Shown here in pieces: positions 7,892-15,720 of a stretch of DNA of 41,080 nucleotides. Every line of letters begins with the position of its first letter. Within the stretch, counting starts at the first letter, position 1. Made by a program: the position numbers and the translations under genes. Location: positions 1-41,080 of the forward strand of contig JAFMNH010000010.1 in the NCBI GenBank assembly GCA_017859335.1. Reading direction: 5' to 3'. Below the pieces are notes generated by a model. It made no database searches. It had not been told where the DNA came from and was given only the letters and a program-made list of their open reading frames with translations. The DNA comes from Rhodothermales bacterium (GTDB lineage Bacteria; Bacteroidota; Rhodothermia; Rhodothermales; UBA10348).

Positions 7892-10132
7892 TTACCCCCA
7901 GCCGAGGGCCTGTCCTCCCTGGTAAATGATGAGGGAGAAGAGATAGGCAAGTCCCGTCATGTAGAGCCACATGACCGCGGGCCACTTCCACGAATTGGTC
8001 TCCCGTCGTGCAATGGCCAGCGTACTCATGCACTGCAGGGCCAGCACGAAGAATACCAGCAGGCTTACGGCAACGAGCGGCGTGTATACCGGAGATCCAT
8101 CCTCGTACGTATCCCCCTTCAGTTGCTCTCGCAAGAGAGGGCTGTCCTCATCCACGTCGCCGACGCTGTAGATCGTAGCCAACGCAGAGATGATGACTTC
8201 ACGAGCGGCGATGGCAGAAATGATGCCCGCCGACATCTTCCAGTCAAAGCCCAGCGGCCGCATGACCGGCTCGATGAAGTGGCCCATCCGGCCGATGGCC
8301 GATCGCTCGACCTGCCAGGCAGCAATACGGTTATCAACGACCTGCATTTCCTCCGCATACTGCTCCTGGACATGAACCAAGGCCTCCTCGGCGGCCATGC
8401 CATCGGCCATTAGTCCTTCAGCAACCTCGGTCATCGTGGCTTGCACGGCAGTGCGCCGCTCCAGGAGTTCCGGGCTGGGCTCGGTACGTGGGAACGTGGC
8501 CAACACCCACAGGATGATAGACATCCCGAAAATGATCTTGCCGGCGCGGATGACAAAAGCTTTCGATCGGTCGATCATGCGCCACAGGATCTGTTTCATG
8601 CGCGGCATCCGGTAGGGCGGCAATTCCATGGCAAAGAACGATGAGTCGCCCTTGTTGAACACGAAGCGCCGCAACACGAAGGCCGCTACAAACGCCATGA
8701 CCGTGCCCAGGAGGTACATGGAGAACATGGCCACACCCTGCCATGTGAATACCCCCAGCACGGTTCCGGTTGGCAGGAAGGCGGCGATGAAGAGGGTGTA
8801 GACGGGCAGGCGCGCCGAACAGCTCATGAGCGGTGCTACCATGATGGTAATGAGCCTATCGCGCGGATTGGCCAGGGTCCGGGCTGCCATGATGCCGGGA
8901 ATGGCGCAGGCGAAAGAAGACAGCAGCGGTACCACGGATCCACCCGAGAGGCCCACCTTGCTCATCAAGCGGTCCATGATGAACGCCGAGCGCGCCATGT
9001 ACCCGGTATCCTCCATCAACCCCAGAAAAAAGAAGAGGAGCAGGATCTGGGGCAGGAAGATGACGACGTTGCCCACGCCCGCAATCATGCCATCGACCAC
9101 CAAGTCAGTCAGCATGCCAGCAGGGACGGCGCTGCGCACGAGATCGCTCAGCAGCGCTACACCACCCTCGATCAGATCCATGGCAGGCGAGGCCCAGGTG
9201 AAGACGGCCTGGAAGATGACCAGGAGAAGCAGAGCGAAGAGTAGCGGACCTGCCACACGGTGGGTCAGCACGGCATCAATCCTGTCCGAGGTAGTCTGTT
9301 CGCCATCGGCTTTACTGCGACGGACCACCCGCGCCACGACCGGCGATATCCAGTTGTAGCGCCCCATGATTTCAGACTGCTGATAGGGCGCTCTGAGGCC
9401 TTCAAGACGCTTGCGCTCCTCAAGAATGGCTGCATGAAAGGAAGGGGCCCGCTCCTTCCAATAATCCAGCATCGCGTCATTGGTCAAGCACTGCAGGACC
9501 TCAATGCGTCGACCATGCTCCTGCACCTCATCCTCGAGGTGTTCCATCAGAAAGGGCAGACCCTCATCGACCACCGGCATGATGTCCCATCGCCGGCTGG
9601 CTGCCGGTGGCAGCTTTGCCTGCCGCATGCGGTACTTCAGTTTGCCCACCCCGATGCTGCGGGAGGCCACCATGGGGAGGACGGGCAAGCCCAGCTCCTC
9701 GGACAGCTTCTCCGTGTCCACATGCAGTCCGGCGGCTTCGGCTGCATCGGTCATGTTGAGTGCCACGATCGTGGGCAGACCCGTATCCATCACCTGGGAA
9801 ACCAGGTACAAATTGCGCTCCAGATTCGAGGCGTCCACCACACAGACCACGAGGTCCGGAACGCGCTCGGATGGCAGGTGACCCATGAGTACATCGTAGG
9901 CCACGCGCTCATCGGCCGACTTCGGGCTGAGGCTGTACGATCCGGGCAGATCCACGATTTCTATGGGCGGATCCCCTTCCAGTCGTCCCACTTTTCGCTC
10001 CACCGTCACCCCCGGGTAATTACCCACCTTCTGCCGCATGCCGGTCAGCAGGTTGAAGAGCGTGGTCTTGCCCACGTTCGGGTTACCTATGAGGGCAACG
10101 CGTCGAATCGGCGGCGTGGAGGAATCTGCCAT
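7892..10132 (-). CDS. feoB: Ferrous iron transporter FeoB
   Basis: This 746-residue inner-membrane protein imports Fe(II). The N-terminal GTPase shows GNPNVGKT (residues 16-23), DLPG (61-64) and NMTD (126-129). The C-terminal half has the two Gate regions with many hydrophobic segments, including GLMEDTGYMARSAF and GGSVVPLLSSFACAIPG. I start it at ATG 10132, which lies 10 bases after the feoA stop; a longer TTG start at 10156 would overlap feoA. It is the last gene of the three-gene feo operon. Confidence 0.96.
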   Translation of the reverse strand: MADSSTPPIRRVALIGNPNVGKTTLFNLLTGMRQKVGNYPGVTVERKVGRLEGDPPIEIVDLPGSYSLSPKSADERVAYDVLMGHLPSERVPDLVVCVVDASNLERNLYLVSQVMDTGLPTIVALNMTDAAEAAGLHVDTEKLSEELGLPVLPMVASRSIGVGKLKYRMRQAKLPPAASRRWDIMPVVDEGLPFLMEHLEDEVQEHGRRIEVLQCLTNDAMLDYWKERAPSFHAAILEERKRLEGLRAPYQQSEIMGRYNWISPVVARVVRRSKADGEQTTSDRIDAVLTHRVAGPLLFALLLLVIFQAVFTWASPAMDLIEGGVALLSDLVRSAVPAGMLTDLVVDGMIAGVGNVVIFLPQILLLFFFLGLMEDTGYMARSAFIMDRLMSKVGLSGGSVVPLLSSFACAIPGIMAARTLANPRDRLITIMVAPLMSCSARLPVYTLFIAAFLPTGTVLGVFTWQGVAMFSMYLLGTVMAFVAAFVLRRFVFNKGDSSFFAMELPPYRMPRMKQILWRMIDRSKAFVIRAGKIIFGMSIILWVLATFPRTEPSPELLERRTAVQATMTEVAEGLMADGMAAEEALVHVQEQYAEEMQVVDNRIAAWQVERSAIGRMGHFIEPVMRPLGFDWKMSAGIISAIAAREVIISALATIYSVGDVDEDSPLLREQLKGDTYEDGSPVYTPLVAVSLLVFFVLALQCMSTLAIARRETNSWKWPAVMWLYMTGLAYLFSLIIYQGGQALGWG

Positions 10133-10142
10133 GGTGTGCGTC

Positions 10143-10364
10143 TCAGTACGGGACAACGTCCACCAGCCGCGCCTCAGACGAACGGATGGAGAGGTGGAAT
10201 CCGCGCACTTTCAAATCAATGGGATCGCCGAGGGGAGCAAAACGAACCAATTCGATCTCCGAGCCCGGCAGCATACCCATCTCCAGCAACCGGGATGGTG
10301 GGGCCTCGGTGGACCAGCCGGTTATGCGTGCTTTCTGACCCGGTTTGAGATCCAGAATGGTCAT
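10143..10364 (-). CDS. feoA: FeoA-domain protein
   Basis: This 73-residue SH3-like FeoA protein begins MTILDLKPGQ and carries the family core RLLEMGMLPGSEIELV followed by a hydrophobic strand pattern. FeoA is a small cytosolic partner needed for normal FeoB activity. Its ATG overlaps the stop of the upstream feoA-like gene (ATGA, 10361-10364), and feoB follows closely, so the three genes are very likely co-translated. Confidence 0.92.
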   Translation of the reverse strand: MTILDLKPGQKARITGWSTEAPPSRLLEMGMLPGSEIELVRFAPLGDPIDLKVRGFHLSIRSSEARLVDVVPY

Positions 10365-10603
10365 GCCGGCTGAAGAATGCCGAATACCTGTTGGGCCACT
10401 TCCCGACGGAGCACCACCCGACTGGCATCCACACTGCAGATCAAGGAATCCTGGTTGCGCAGGATATGGATCGGTGAGCCTTCCCTCATGCCCAGATCCC
10501 GAAGCCGGGCCGCCTCTGCCGGCAGCAGCGACAGGAACGAGAGGCGCACGCAGACACCGCTGGCAAATGCCGTCAAGGGTTGTGGAAGGGGAAGCGGACT
10601 CAT
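10361..10603 (-). CDS. Second FeoA-domain protein
   Basis: This 80-residue protein again shows a FeoA core: SLLPAEAARLRDLGMREGSPIHIL and a C-terminal VVLRREVAQQVFGI strand. It is only distantly similar to the downstream FeoA, so it is a diverged paralogue rather than a recent copy. It is the first gene of the operon, overlaps feoA by four bases and lies 79 bases downstream of a palindromic candidate operator. Confidence 0.88.
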   Translation of the reverse strand: MSPLPLPQPLTAFASGVCVRLSFLSLLPAEAARLRDLGMREGSPIHILRNQDSLICSVDASRVVLRREVAQQVFGILQPA

Positions 10604-10681
10604 TGCAGATGGCGCTTTGAAGGTGGGGCGGAGACAAGCGACCTGTGTGCGAAGTCGCTCCGCACGGCGCCGTCAAACCAC

Positions 10682-10702
10682 TATTTAGACATAATCTAAA
10701 TA
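10682..10702. promoter_or_regulatory. Candidate iron-regulator operator upstream of feo
   Basis: A perfect inverted repeat, TATTTAGA-CATAA-TCTAAATA, lies in the otherwise GC-rich region upstream of the feo operon. Outer TTAG/CTAA elements resemble sites of the DtxR/MntR-type metalloregulators that control feo genes in many bacteria, though the spacing differs from the classical DtxR consensus. Repression in iron-replete cells is inferred from position and symmetry only. No regulator gene of that family is in the window. Confidence 0.6.
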
Positions 10703-10794
10703 AGAATGGACAGTGGTGCGCGCGAAGGTCGCGTAAATTTTGCGCCAACATGCATGTCGGTCCGTACAGGCGGACTGAAACCAGCCCTCATGTG

Positions 10795-11562
10795 CTATGG
10801 ATCCGCGACGCAGCGCACACCGATGGTCGGCGTCGTGATCGTACCCAGCGTGCCGGCGCGCCAGTAGGTCTGCGTCACATGTACTTCTGCTGAGAACCCT
10901 CCTCCGCGAGCAAGGCGCAGCTCCCGGGTGTCAAGGTCCACCCATGCAGGCTCCTGCCCGGGCTCCGGATAGAACTCATAGAACTCGCCGATCCACTCGG
11001 CCACATTGCCCCCCATATCGTACAACCCGAGCAGGTTGGGTTTCTTTCGGCCCACGGGAAAGGACTCAGCCATGGAGTTCGTGCGGTGACGAACGAAATC
11101 ATCCACTTCCTCCGGGTTGTCCGTCCCGGGATAGCGCTGCTTGGCCCGCCCTCCGGCCGCCGCATATTCCCACTCTTGCTCCGTCGGAAGGCGACCTCCC
11201 ATGAAGGCGCAAAAGGCGACCGCATCCTTCCAGGTCATGTCCCCGGCCGCACGCCGGCCCCGGCTGACCTGGTCGGGAAGCACAGTATTACGACCCGTCT
11301 CGCGGGCGAACAGATCGTACTGTTCCAGGGTGGTTTCATACCGTGAGATGTAGAAAGGCTCCATGCGGATGCCATGCAGGGGCAGGGCGTCCTCGTTATC
11401 CTCGGAAAGGTCACCCATGAGGTAGGGGCCGCCCTCGATGTAGACCCACTCAAAACCGATGGAGGCCATGCCAGGCGGCACCCGCACGCTGGTGCACCCG
11501 CACAGAAGACATAGTAGGCACAGAAGAACGGGAGCAAGGGGAGTGGTACGGAAGGGCATCAT
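10795..11562 (-). CDS. SUMF1/FGE-fold lipoprotein
   Basis: This 255-residue lipoprotein has a signal peptide ending in the lipobox LLCGC (Cys23). The mature part has the formylglycine-generating-enzyme fold seen in SUMF1, EgtB, PvdO and the gliding lipoproteins GldJ/GldK. Visible motifs are YISRYETT, GGRLPTEQEWEYAAAGG, GLYDMGGNVAEW and a C-terminal TPTIGVRC. The paired C-terminal cysteines of true FGE are not both present (only the GVRC cysteine), so it probably does not make formylglycine. It is shorter than GldJ/GldK, and I cannot name its function. It diverges from the hydroxyproline-type operon. Either of two adjacent ATG codons (11562, 11559) can serve as start. Confidence 0.85.
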   Translation of the reverse strand: MMPFRTTPLAPVLLCLLCLLCGCTSVRVPPGMASIGFEWVYIEGGPYLMGDLSEDNEDALPLHGIRMEPFYISRYETTLEQYDLFARETGRNTVLPDQVSRGRRAAGDMTWKDAVAFCAFMGGRLPTEQEWEYAAAGGRAKQRYPGTDNPEEVDDFVRHRTNSMAESFPVGRKKPNLLGLYDMGGNVAEWIGEFYEFYPEPGQEPAWVDLDTRELRLARGGGFSAEVHVTQTYWRAGTLGTITTPTIGVRCVADP

Positions 11563-11635
11563 GATTCGGGCAGTGCAGCGGCATTATTCCTTGGATCGGC
11601 ACGTAAAGATCGGCAGCAAAATCGGTAAGCACACC

Positions 11636-11668
11636 TTGTTCCGGTGCTGATATATCAGTAATATATCA
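11636..11668 (+). promoter_or_regulatory. Candidate promoter with overlapping GntR-type operator
   Basis: TTGTTC (11636-11641) and TAATAT (11659-11664) are separated by 17 bases, a sigma70-like arrangement. A perfect inverted repeat, TGATATAT-CAGTA-ATATATCA, occupies 11648-11668 and covers the -10 box. It can also be read as two TGATATATCA-like half-sites 11 bases apart. The downstream operon encodes a GntR/FCD regulator, so repression by that protein with relief by a pathway metabolite is the simplest model. The site is visible; the binding partner is inferred. Confidence 0.55.
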
Positions 11669-11696
11669 CACGATTCCCCACCATGTAGATGAACAG

Positions 11697-11710
11697 GGCC
11701 TGATAAGGCC
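11697..11710 (+). other. Small leader hairpin before the DapA-family gene
   Basis: GGCCT-GATA-AGGCC is a perfect 5-bp stem with a four-base loop, 41 bases before the start codon of the first operon gene. It would lie in the transcribed leader if the promoter at 11636-11664 is used. It has no U-tract, so it is not a terminator on its own and may have no function. Confidence 0.3.
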
Positions 11711-11750
11711 GCACATCACCCACACCATACCTTAAAACCCCGTATCTATC

Positions 11751-12659
11751 ATGAGTACCGACTGGAAAGGCGTTTTTCCCGCCGTCACCACCAAATTCAA
11801 GGACGACTTCTCGCTCGACTATGCCGGTATTCAGAAAGGCGTCGAAGCACAGATCGACGCCGGGGTCCACGGTATCATCACGTCCGGCTCACTCGGCGAG
11901 TCCTCGACGCTCTCCTACGAGGAGAAGCAAGAGGTCCTGCGTGTAGCCGTCGAAACCGCTGACGGGCGGGTACCCGTGCTGATGGGTGTGGCCTTCACGA
12001 CGACCGCCGAGGCCTGCCGTGCGGTGGAAGATGCCCAGGTCAATGGAGCCGAAGGATTCATGGTCCTGCCCGCCATGCTCTACCCCGCTGATCGGCGCGA
12101 GACACTGACCCATTTCCGTACAGTGGCCGACGCCTCCGGCAAGCCCATCATGATTTACAACAACCCGGTGGCCTATACCGTGGATTGCACGGTAGACATG
12201 CTCGAGGAGCTGGCTGACGAGCCCATGTTCGTGGCCATCAAGGAGTCCTCCGACGACGTGCGCCGGGTAACTGACATCATCAACCGCCTGGGCGATCGGT
12301 ACCAGCTGTTTACGGGCGTGGACAATCTGGCCATGGAAAGCCTGCTCATGGGCAGTGTCGGCTGGGTAGCGGGTCTCGTGTGTGCCTTCCCGCAAGAGAC
12401 CGTGGCCATCTACAACCTGATCCAGGCCGGGCGCATTGCCGAAGCCCGGGAGATCTACCGCTGGTTCAAGCCGCTCCTCGATCTGGATGTCAACGTGAAG
12501 CTGGTCCAGAACATCAAGCTGGCCGAAGTGGCCACGGGACTGGGCACCGAAACGGTGCGCCCCCCGCGTCTGCCGCTGGTTGGCGAAGAGCGCGACTTCG
12601 TACAGGGTGTCATTCGTCATGCGCTGGACAACCGCCCCGACGTATCAGACTACGTGTAG
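11751..12659 (+). CDS. DapA-family lyase, probable pyrroline-4-hydroxy-2-carboxylate deaminase
   Basis: A 302-residue class I aldolase-fold enzyme of the dihydrodipicolinate synthase/N-acetylneuraminate lyase family. The Schiff-base lysine is Lys164 (VAIKESS), the conserved tyrosine is Tyr136 (IYNNPV), and the substrate-carboxylate loop reads GSLGE (46-50) instead of the GTTGE of true DapA. Because it is clustered with a two-cysteine epimerase and a D-amino-acid oxidase, the best assignment is deaminase of delta1-pyrroline-4-hydroxy-2-carboxylate, giving alpha-ketoglutarate semialdehyde. This is the third step of the epimerase route of hydroxyproline degradation. The specific role rests on context; the family is clear. 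It is the first gene of the operon. Confidence 0.88.
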   Translation: MSTDWKGVFPAVTTKFKDDFSLDYAGIQKGVEAQIDAGVHGIITSGSLGESSTLSYEEKQEVLRVAVETADGRVPVLMGVAFTTTAEACRAVEDAQVNGAEGFMVLPAMLYPADRRETLTHFRTVADASGKPIMIYNNPVAYTVDCTVDMLEELADEPMFVAIKESSDDVRRVTDIINRLGDRYQLFTGVDNLAMESLLMGSVGWVAGLVCAFPQETVAIYNLIQAGRIAEAREIYRWFKPLLDLDVNVKLVQNIKLAEVATGLGTETVRPPRLPLVGEERDFVQGVIRHALDNRPDVSDYV

Positions 12660-12668
12660 GGCCCACCG

Positions 12669-13331
12669 ATGAGCGAACAGGCTCCCCCCTACGCCGCGCC
12701 ACGCTCACTGGCCGATCAGGCCTACGATCGCGTCGAAGAACTGATCGTGACGCTCGCGCTTCCGCCAGGACACCTCTTTTCGGAGAGCGACCTTTCCGAG
12801 CAGATCGGGATCGGTCGCACGCCCCTGCGTGAGGCGCTGCAGCGCCTGGCCAGCGAGGGCATGGTCCGGTCCATGCCCCGGCTTGGCATGCAGGTCACGG
12901 AGATTGACGCGACCGAGTACCTGGACCTCCTGGCGACGCGAGGTATGCTCGACACCCTGTTGGCCGAGCAGGCGGCCCATCGCGCCAGTCCCGCCGAACG
13001 CAAGGCCCTGCTCGGCGGCATCGAAGAGATGATCTTGGCCGCCCATACCGGGGACGAACAGGCCTTCATCCAGGCCGACCGGCGGGCCGATATTTTGATG
13101 GATGAGGCTGCGGGCAACCCATGGGCAGCGCGGGCATCGGGAGCCCTGCGCGGTCACTGCCGTCGCTTCTGGATGATGCACCGGCACCACGCGGACATGG
13201 CGCAGAGCGCAGCCTTGCACGGGGCCATGTTGCAGCAGGTCGTTGAAGGAAATACAGCGAACGCTGGAAAAGCCTGCAACAGGTTGATAGCTTACCTTAC
13301 CGCCTTTGCCAAGGACGCCCTGAACCTCTAG
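12669..13331 (+). CDS. GntR-family (FadR/FCD) transcriptional regulator
   Basis: This 220-residue regulator has an N-terminal winged helix at about residues 12-80, with the family signature SESDLSEQIGIGRTPLREALQRLASEGMV. An FCD ligand-binding domain of helices follows (about 90-215). It starts 9 bases after the lyase stop, inside the operon, which suggests autoregulation. Regulators of this class commonly control amino-acid and sugar-acid catabolism and sense a pathway metabolite. Its likely site is the inverted repeat at 11648-11668. Confidence 0.92.
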   Translation: MSEQAPPYAAPRSLADQAYDRVEELIVTLALPPGHLFSESDLSEQIGIGRTPLREALQRLASEGMVRSMPRLGMQVTEIDATEYLDLLATRGMLDTLLAEQAAHRASPAERKALLGGIEEMILAAHTGDEQAFIQADRRADILMDEAAGNPWAARASGALRGHCRRFWMMHRHHADMAQSAALHGAMLQQVVEGNTANAGKACNRLIAYLTAFAKDALNL

Positions 13332-13405
13332 GCGGCACAGGCACATCCCCCGTTCCCAACCGGATCTTCGGGCCCGGTCCATTGCCATCTCTGAGCCTTT
13401 CCGGT

Positions 13406-14419
13406 ATGGCCGTTCACCATTTCCATTGTATCGACGCCCATACGTGCGGTAATCCCGTGCGGGTCGTTCGTGAGGGAGGCCCCGAACTGCAGGGCCGCAC
13501 GATGATCGAGCGGCGCCAGCATTTTCTGCAGGAGTACGACTGGATCCGACTGGGACTCATGTTCGAGCCCCGCGGGCACGATATCATGTCGGGCAGCATC
13601 CTGTATCCATCCACCCGAGAAGACTGCGATATCGGGATCCTCTTCATCGAAACCAGCGGCTGCCTGCCCATGTGCGGTCACGGCACGATCGGGACCGTGA
13701 CCGTGATGATCCAGGAAGGCTTGGTCACGCCCTCGACACCGGGCATGCTGCGCCTCGATACACCTGCCGGCCGTGTCGACATCCGGTACACCACCGAACA
13801 GACCCCGCATGGCGAGCGCGTTAGTAGCGTGCGGCTGGTCAACGTGCCCTCGTTCCTGTACGTCGAAGGCCTTCAGGTGGAGTGCCCGGACCTGGGCATG
13901 CTGTCCATCGATGTGGCCTATGGCGGGAATTTCTACGCCATCGTGGATGCGCAGGAAAACTACCGGGACCTGGCCGACCATACCGCGGCTGACCTGATTC
14001 GCTGGAGCCCGGTGCTGCGCCATCGCATCAACGAAATGTACGACTTCGTGCATCCGGAAGACGACCGGATTCAGGGCATGAGTCATCTCTTATGGACCGG
14101 CAAGCCAACGCAGCCGGACTCGCACGCGCGAAATGCGGTCTTTTATGGCGCAAAGGCCATCGACCGCTCCCCATGTGGCACGGGTACGAGCAGTCGCATG
14201 GCGCAGTGGGCCGCCCACGGGAAACTCTCGAAGGGCGATGAGTTCGTGCACGAAAGCATTATCGGCAGCCAATTCATTGGCCGGGTGGAAGATACCACGA
14301 CAGTGGGCTCCTACGAGGCCATCATCCCGAGCATCGAAGGCTGGGCGCGTGTGACAGGCTACAATCATATCATGATCGACGACGATGACCCGTACGCACA
14401 CGGGTTTTCTGTCGTCTGA
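13406..14419 (+). CDS. Proline racemase-family enzyme, probable 4-hydroxyproline 2-epimerase
   Basis: This 337-residue protein of the proline racemase family has both catalytic cysteines: Cys90 in MCGHGTIG and Cys257 in SPCGTGTSSRMAQ. Two cysteines indicate a racemase/epimerase; trans-3-hydroxyproline dehydratases of the same family have Ser or Thr at the first position. With the oxidase and deaminase neighbours, the best assignment is epimerisation of trans-4-hydroxy-L-proline to cis-4-hydroxy-D-proline. I chose ATG 13406 (MAVHHFHCID), which matches the usual family start; a TTG 24 bases upstream is possible but lacks support. The 3' end overlaps the open frame of the oxidase but not its chosen start. 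Confidence 0.9.
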   Translation: MAVHHFHCIDAHTCGNPVRVVREGGPELQGRTMIERRQHFLQEYDWIRLGLMFEPRGHDIMSGSILYPSTREDCDIGILFIETSGCLPMCGHGTIGTVTVMIQEGLVTPSTPGMLRLDTPAGRVDIRYTTEQTPHGERVSSVRLVNVPSFLYVEGLQVECPDLGMLSIDVAYGGNFYAIVDAQENYRDLADHTAADLIRWSPVLRHRINEMYDFVHPEDDRIQGMSHLLWTGKPTQPDSHARNAVFYGAKAIDRSPCGTGTSSRMAQWAAHGKLSKGDEFVHESIIGSQFIGRVEDTTTVGSYEAIIPSIEGWARVTGYNHIMIDDDDPYAHGFSVV

Positions 14420-14444
14420 ACGACCAAGAAGGGTGGAGACAGGC

Positions 14445-15707
14445 ATGAGCGATCGATACGACATCACTATCATCGGCGGGGGCATCGTGGGTCTGTCCTG
14501 CGCCAAAACGTTGGCTGATGCGGGCGCACGCGTCGCCGTCGTTGACCGCGGTCGGTACACGGAGTCGGCATCCACGGGCAATGCAGGCATGATCGTGCCC
14601 AGCCATATCGTGCCCCTCTCCGCACCCGGTGTCATTGCCAAGGGCATGAAGTGGCTCATGAACCCCGAAAGCCCGCTCTATATCAAGCCCTCGACCGATC
14701 CGGCCTTCGTCAAATGGCTCTGGGCCTTCCAGAAGCACTGTACGCAGGCGCACGTGGATCATGGTGTTCCTGTTCTTCGGGACTCGATCCTGGCCAGCCT
14801 CTCGCTGCTCGATACCTGGTGCGCCCTACCCGGTTTCGAAGGAGCCGGTCTGGCGCATACGGGTCTCTTGATGCTGCACCACGGCGAAAAGGCGCGCCAG
14901 GAAAACCTGGAGTTGGCCGATGTGGCCGAAGCCGCCGGTCTGGACATCGAGCGGCTGGACCGGGACGCTACGCTGGAGAAAGAGCCTGCCCTGAAGACGG
15001 ACATTTCGGGCAGCGTATACTTCCGACAGGATGCGCGTGTAGACCCCGAAGGCCTGCTGAGGGCGATGGAGGCGCACGTGAACGAACTCGGCGTATCGAT
15101 CGTCGAGGGCGCGGTCTCGAAGCTGCAGAAGAAAGGGTCCTCGGTGGTCGGGGTACAGGTCGGAGACCGGATTCTGGAATCCGATCAGTTGGTGATCGCT
15201 GCCGGATCCTGGACCCCGCAACTGACCAAGGGCCTTGGTACCAAACTGCTCCTGCAGCCAGCCAAGGGATACAGTGTGACCATTCCTTCGGCCGAGCACG
15301 GCGGTGTGGATACCCGTATGCACATGCCCTGCCTGGTCACGGATGAAAAGATTTCCATCACCCCGATGCCGGGCGGTATCCGCTTCTCCGGTACGCTGGG
15401 CCTTCAGGGCTATGATCTGTCGGTGGACGAACGGCGAGCGGCACCCATCCGGCGGCACGCAGCACGGTATTGCGGGGCCGAGCATGTGGCGCCCCTTGCT
15501 ACGTGGGCCGGCCTGCGACCGGCCTCCCCCGATGGTCTCCCGTATGCCGGACGTCTCCCCAGCATGGATAATGTGTGGGTGGCCAGCGGTCACGGCATGC
15601 TGGGCGTCACCATGGGTCCGATCACCGGTAGACTGATTGCCGATCAGATTGGGGGCAACGAGCCGACCATCGACCCATCGCCCTTCCGGGTCGATCGCTT
15701 CGACTGA
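14445..15707 (+). CDS. DadA-like FAD-dependent D-amino-acid oxidase/dehydrogenase, probable D-hydroxyproline dehydrogenase
   Basis: A 420-residue DAO-family flavoprotein. ITIIGGGIVGLSCAKTLADAG near the N-terminus is the dinucleotide-binding site, and the C-terminal AGLRPASPDGLPYAGRLP and SGHGMLGVTMGP segments are typical of DadA and glycine/D-amino-acid oxidases. The start at ATG 14445 follows a purine-rich GGTGGAGACAGG ribosome site. In this operon it should oxidise cis-4-hydroxy-D-proline to delta1-pyrroline-4-hydroxy-2-carboxylate, the substrate of the DapA-family enzyme. It is a single-polypeptide form, unlike the multi-subunit hydroxyproline dehydrogenases of some proteobacteria. Substrate is inferred from context. 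Confidence 0.9.
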   Translation: MSDRYDITIIGGGIVGLSCAKTLADAGARVAVVDRGRYTESASTGNAGMIVPSHIVPLSAPGVIAKGMKWLMNPESPLYIKPSTDPAFVKWLWAFQKHCTQAHVDHGVPVLRDSILASLSLLDTWCALPGFEGAGLAHTGLLMLHHGEKARQENLELADVAEAAGLDIERLDRDATLEKEPALKTDISGSVYFRQDARVDPEGLLRAMEAHVNELGVSIVEGAVSKLQKKGSSVVGVQVGDRILESDQLVIAAGSWTPQLTKGLGTKLLLQPAKGYSVTIPSAEHGGVDTRMHMPCLVTDEKISITPMPGGIRFSGTLGLQGYDLSVDERRAAPIRRHAARYCGAEHVAPLATWAGLRPASPDGLPYAGRLPSMDNVWVASGHGMLGVTMGPITGRLIADQIGGNEPTIDPSPFRVDRFD

Positions 15708-15720
15708 TCCCGCATCCGTC

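Noticed and set aside
10143-10751. 202-codon version of FeoA
   Set aside because: The first 129 codons cover the other FeoA gene in a different frame and the operator; the real protein starts at 10364 with normal FeoA length.
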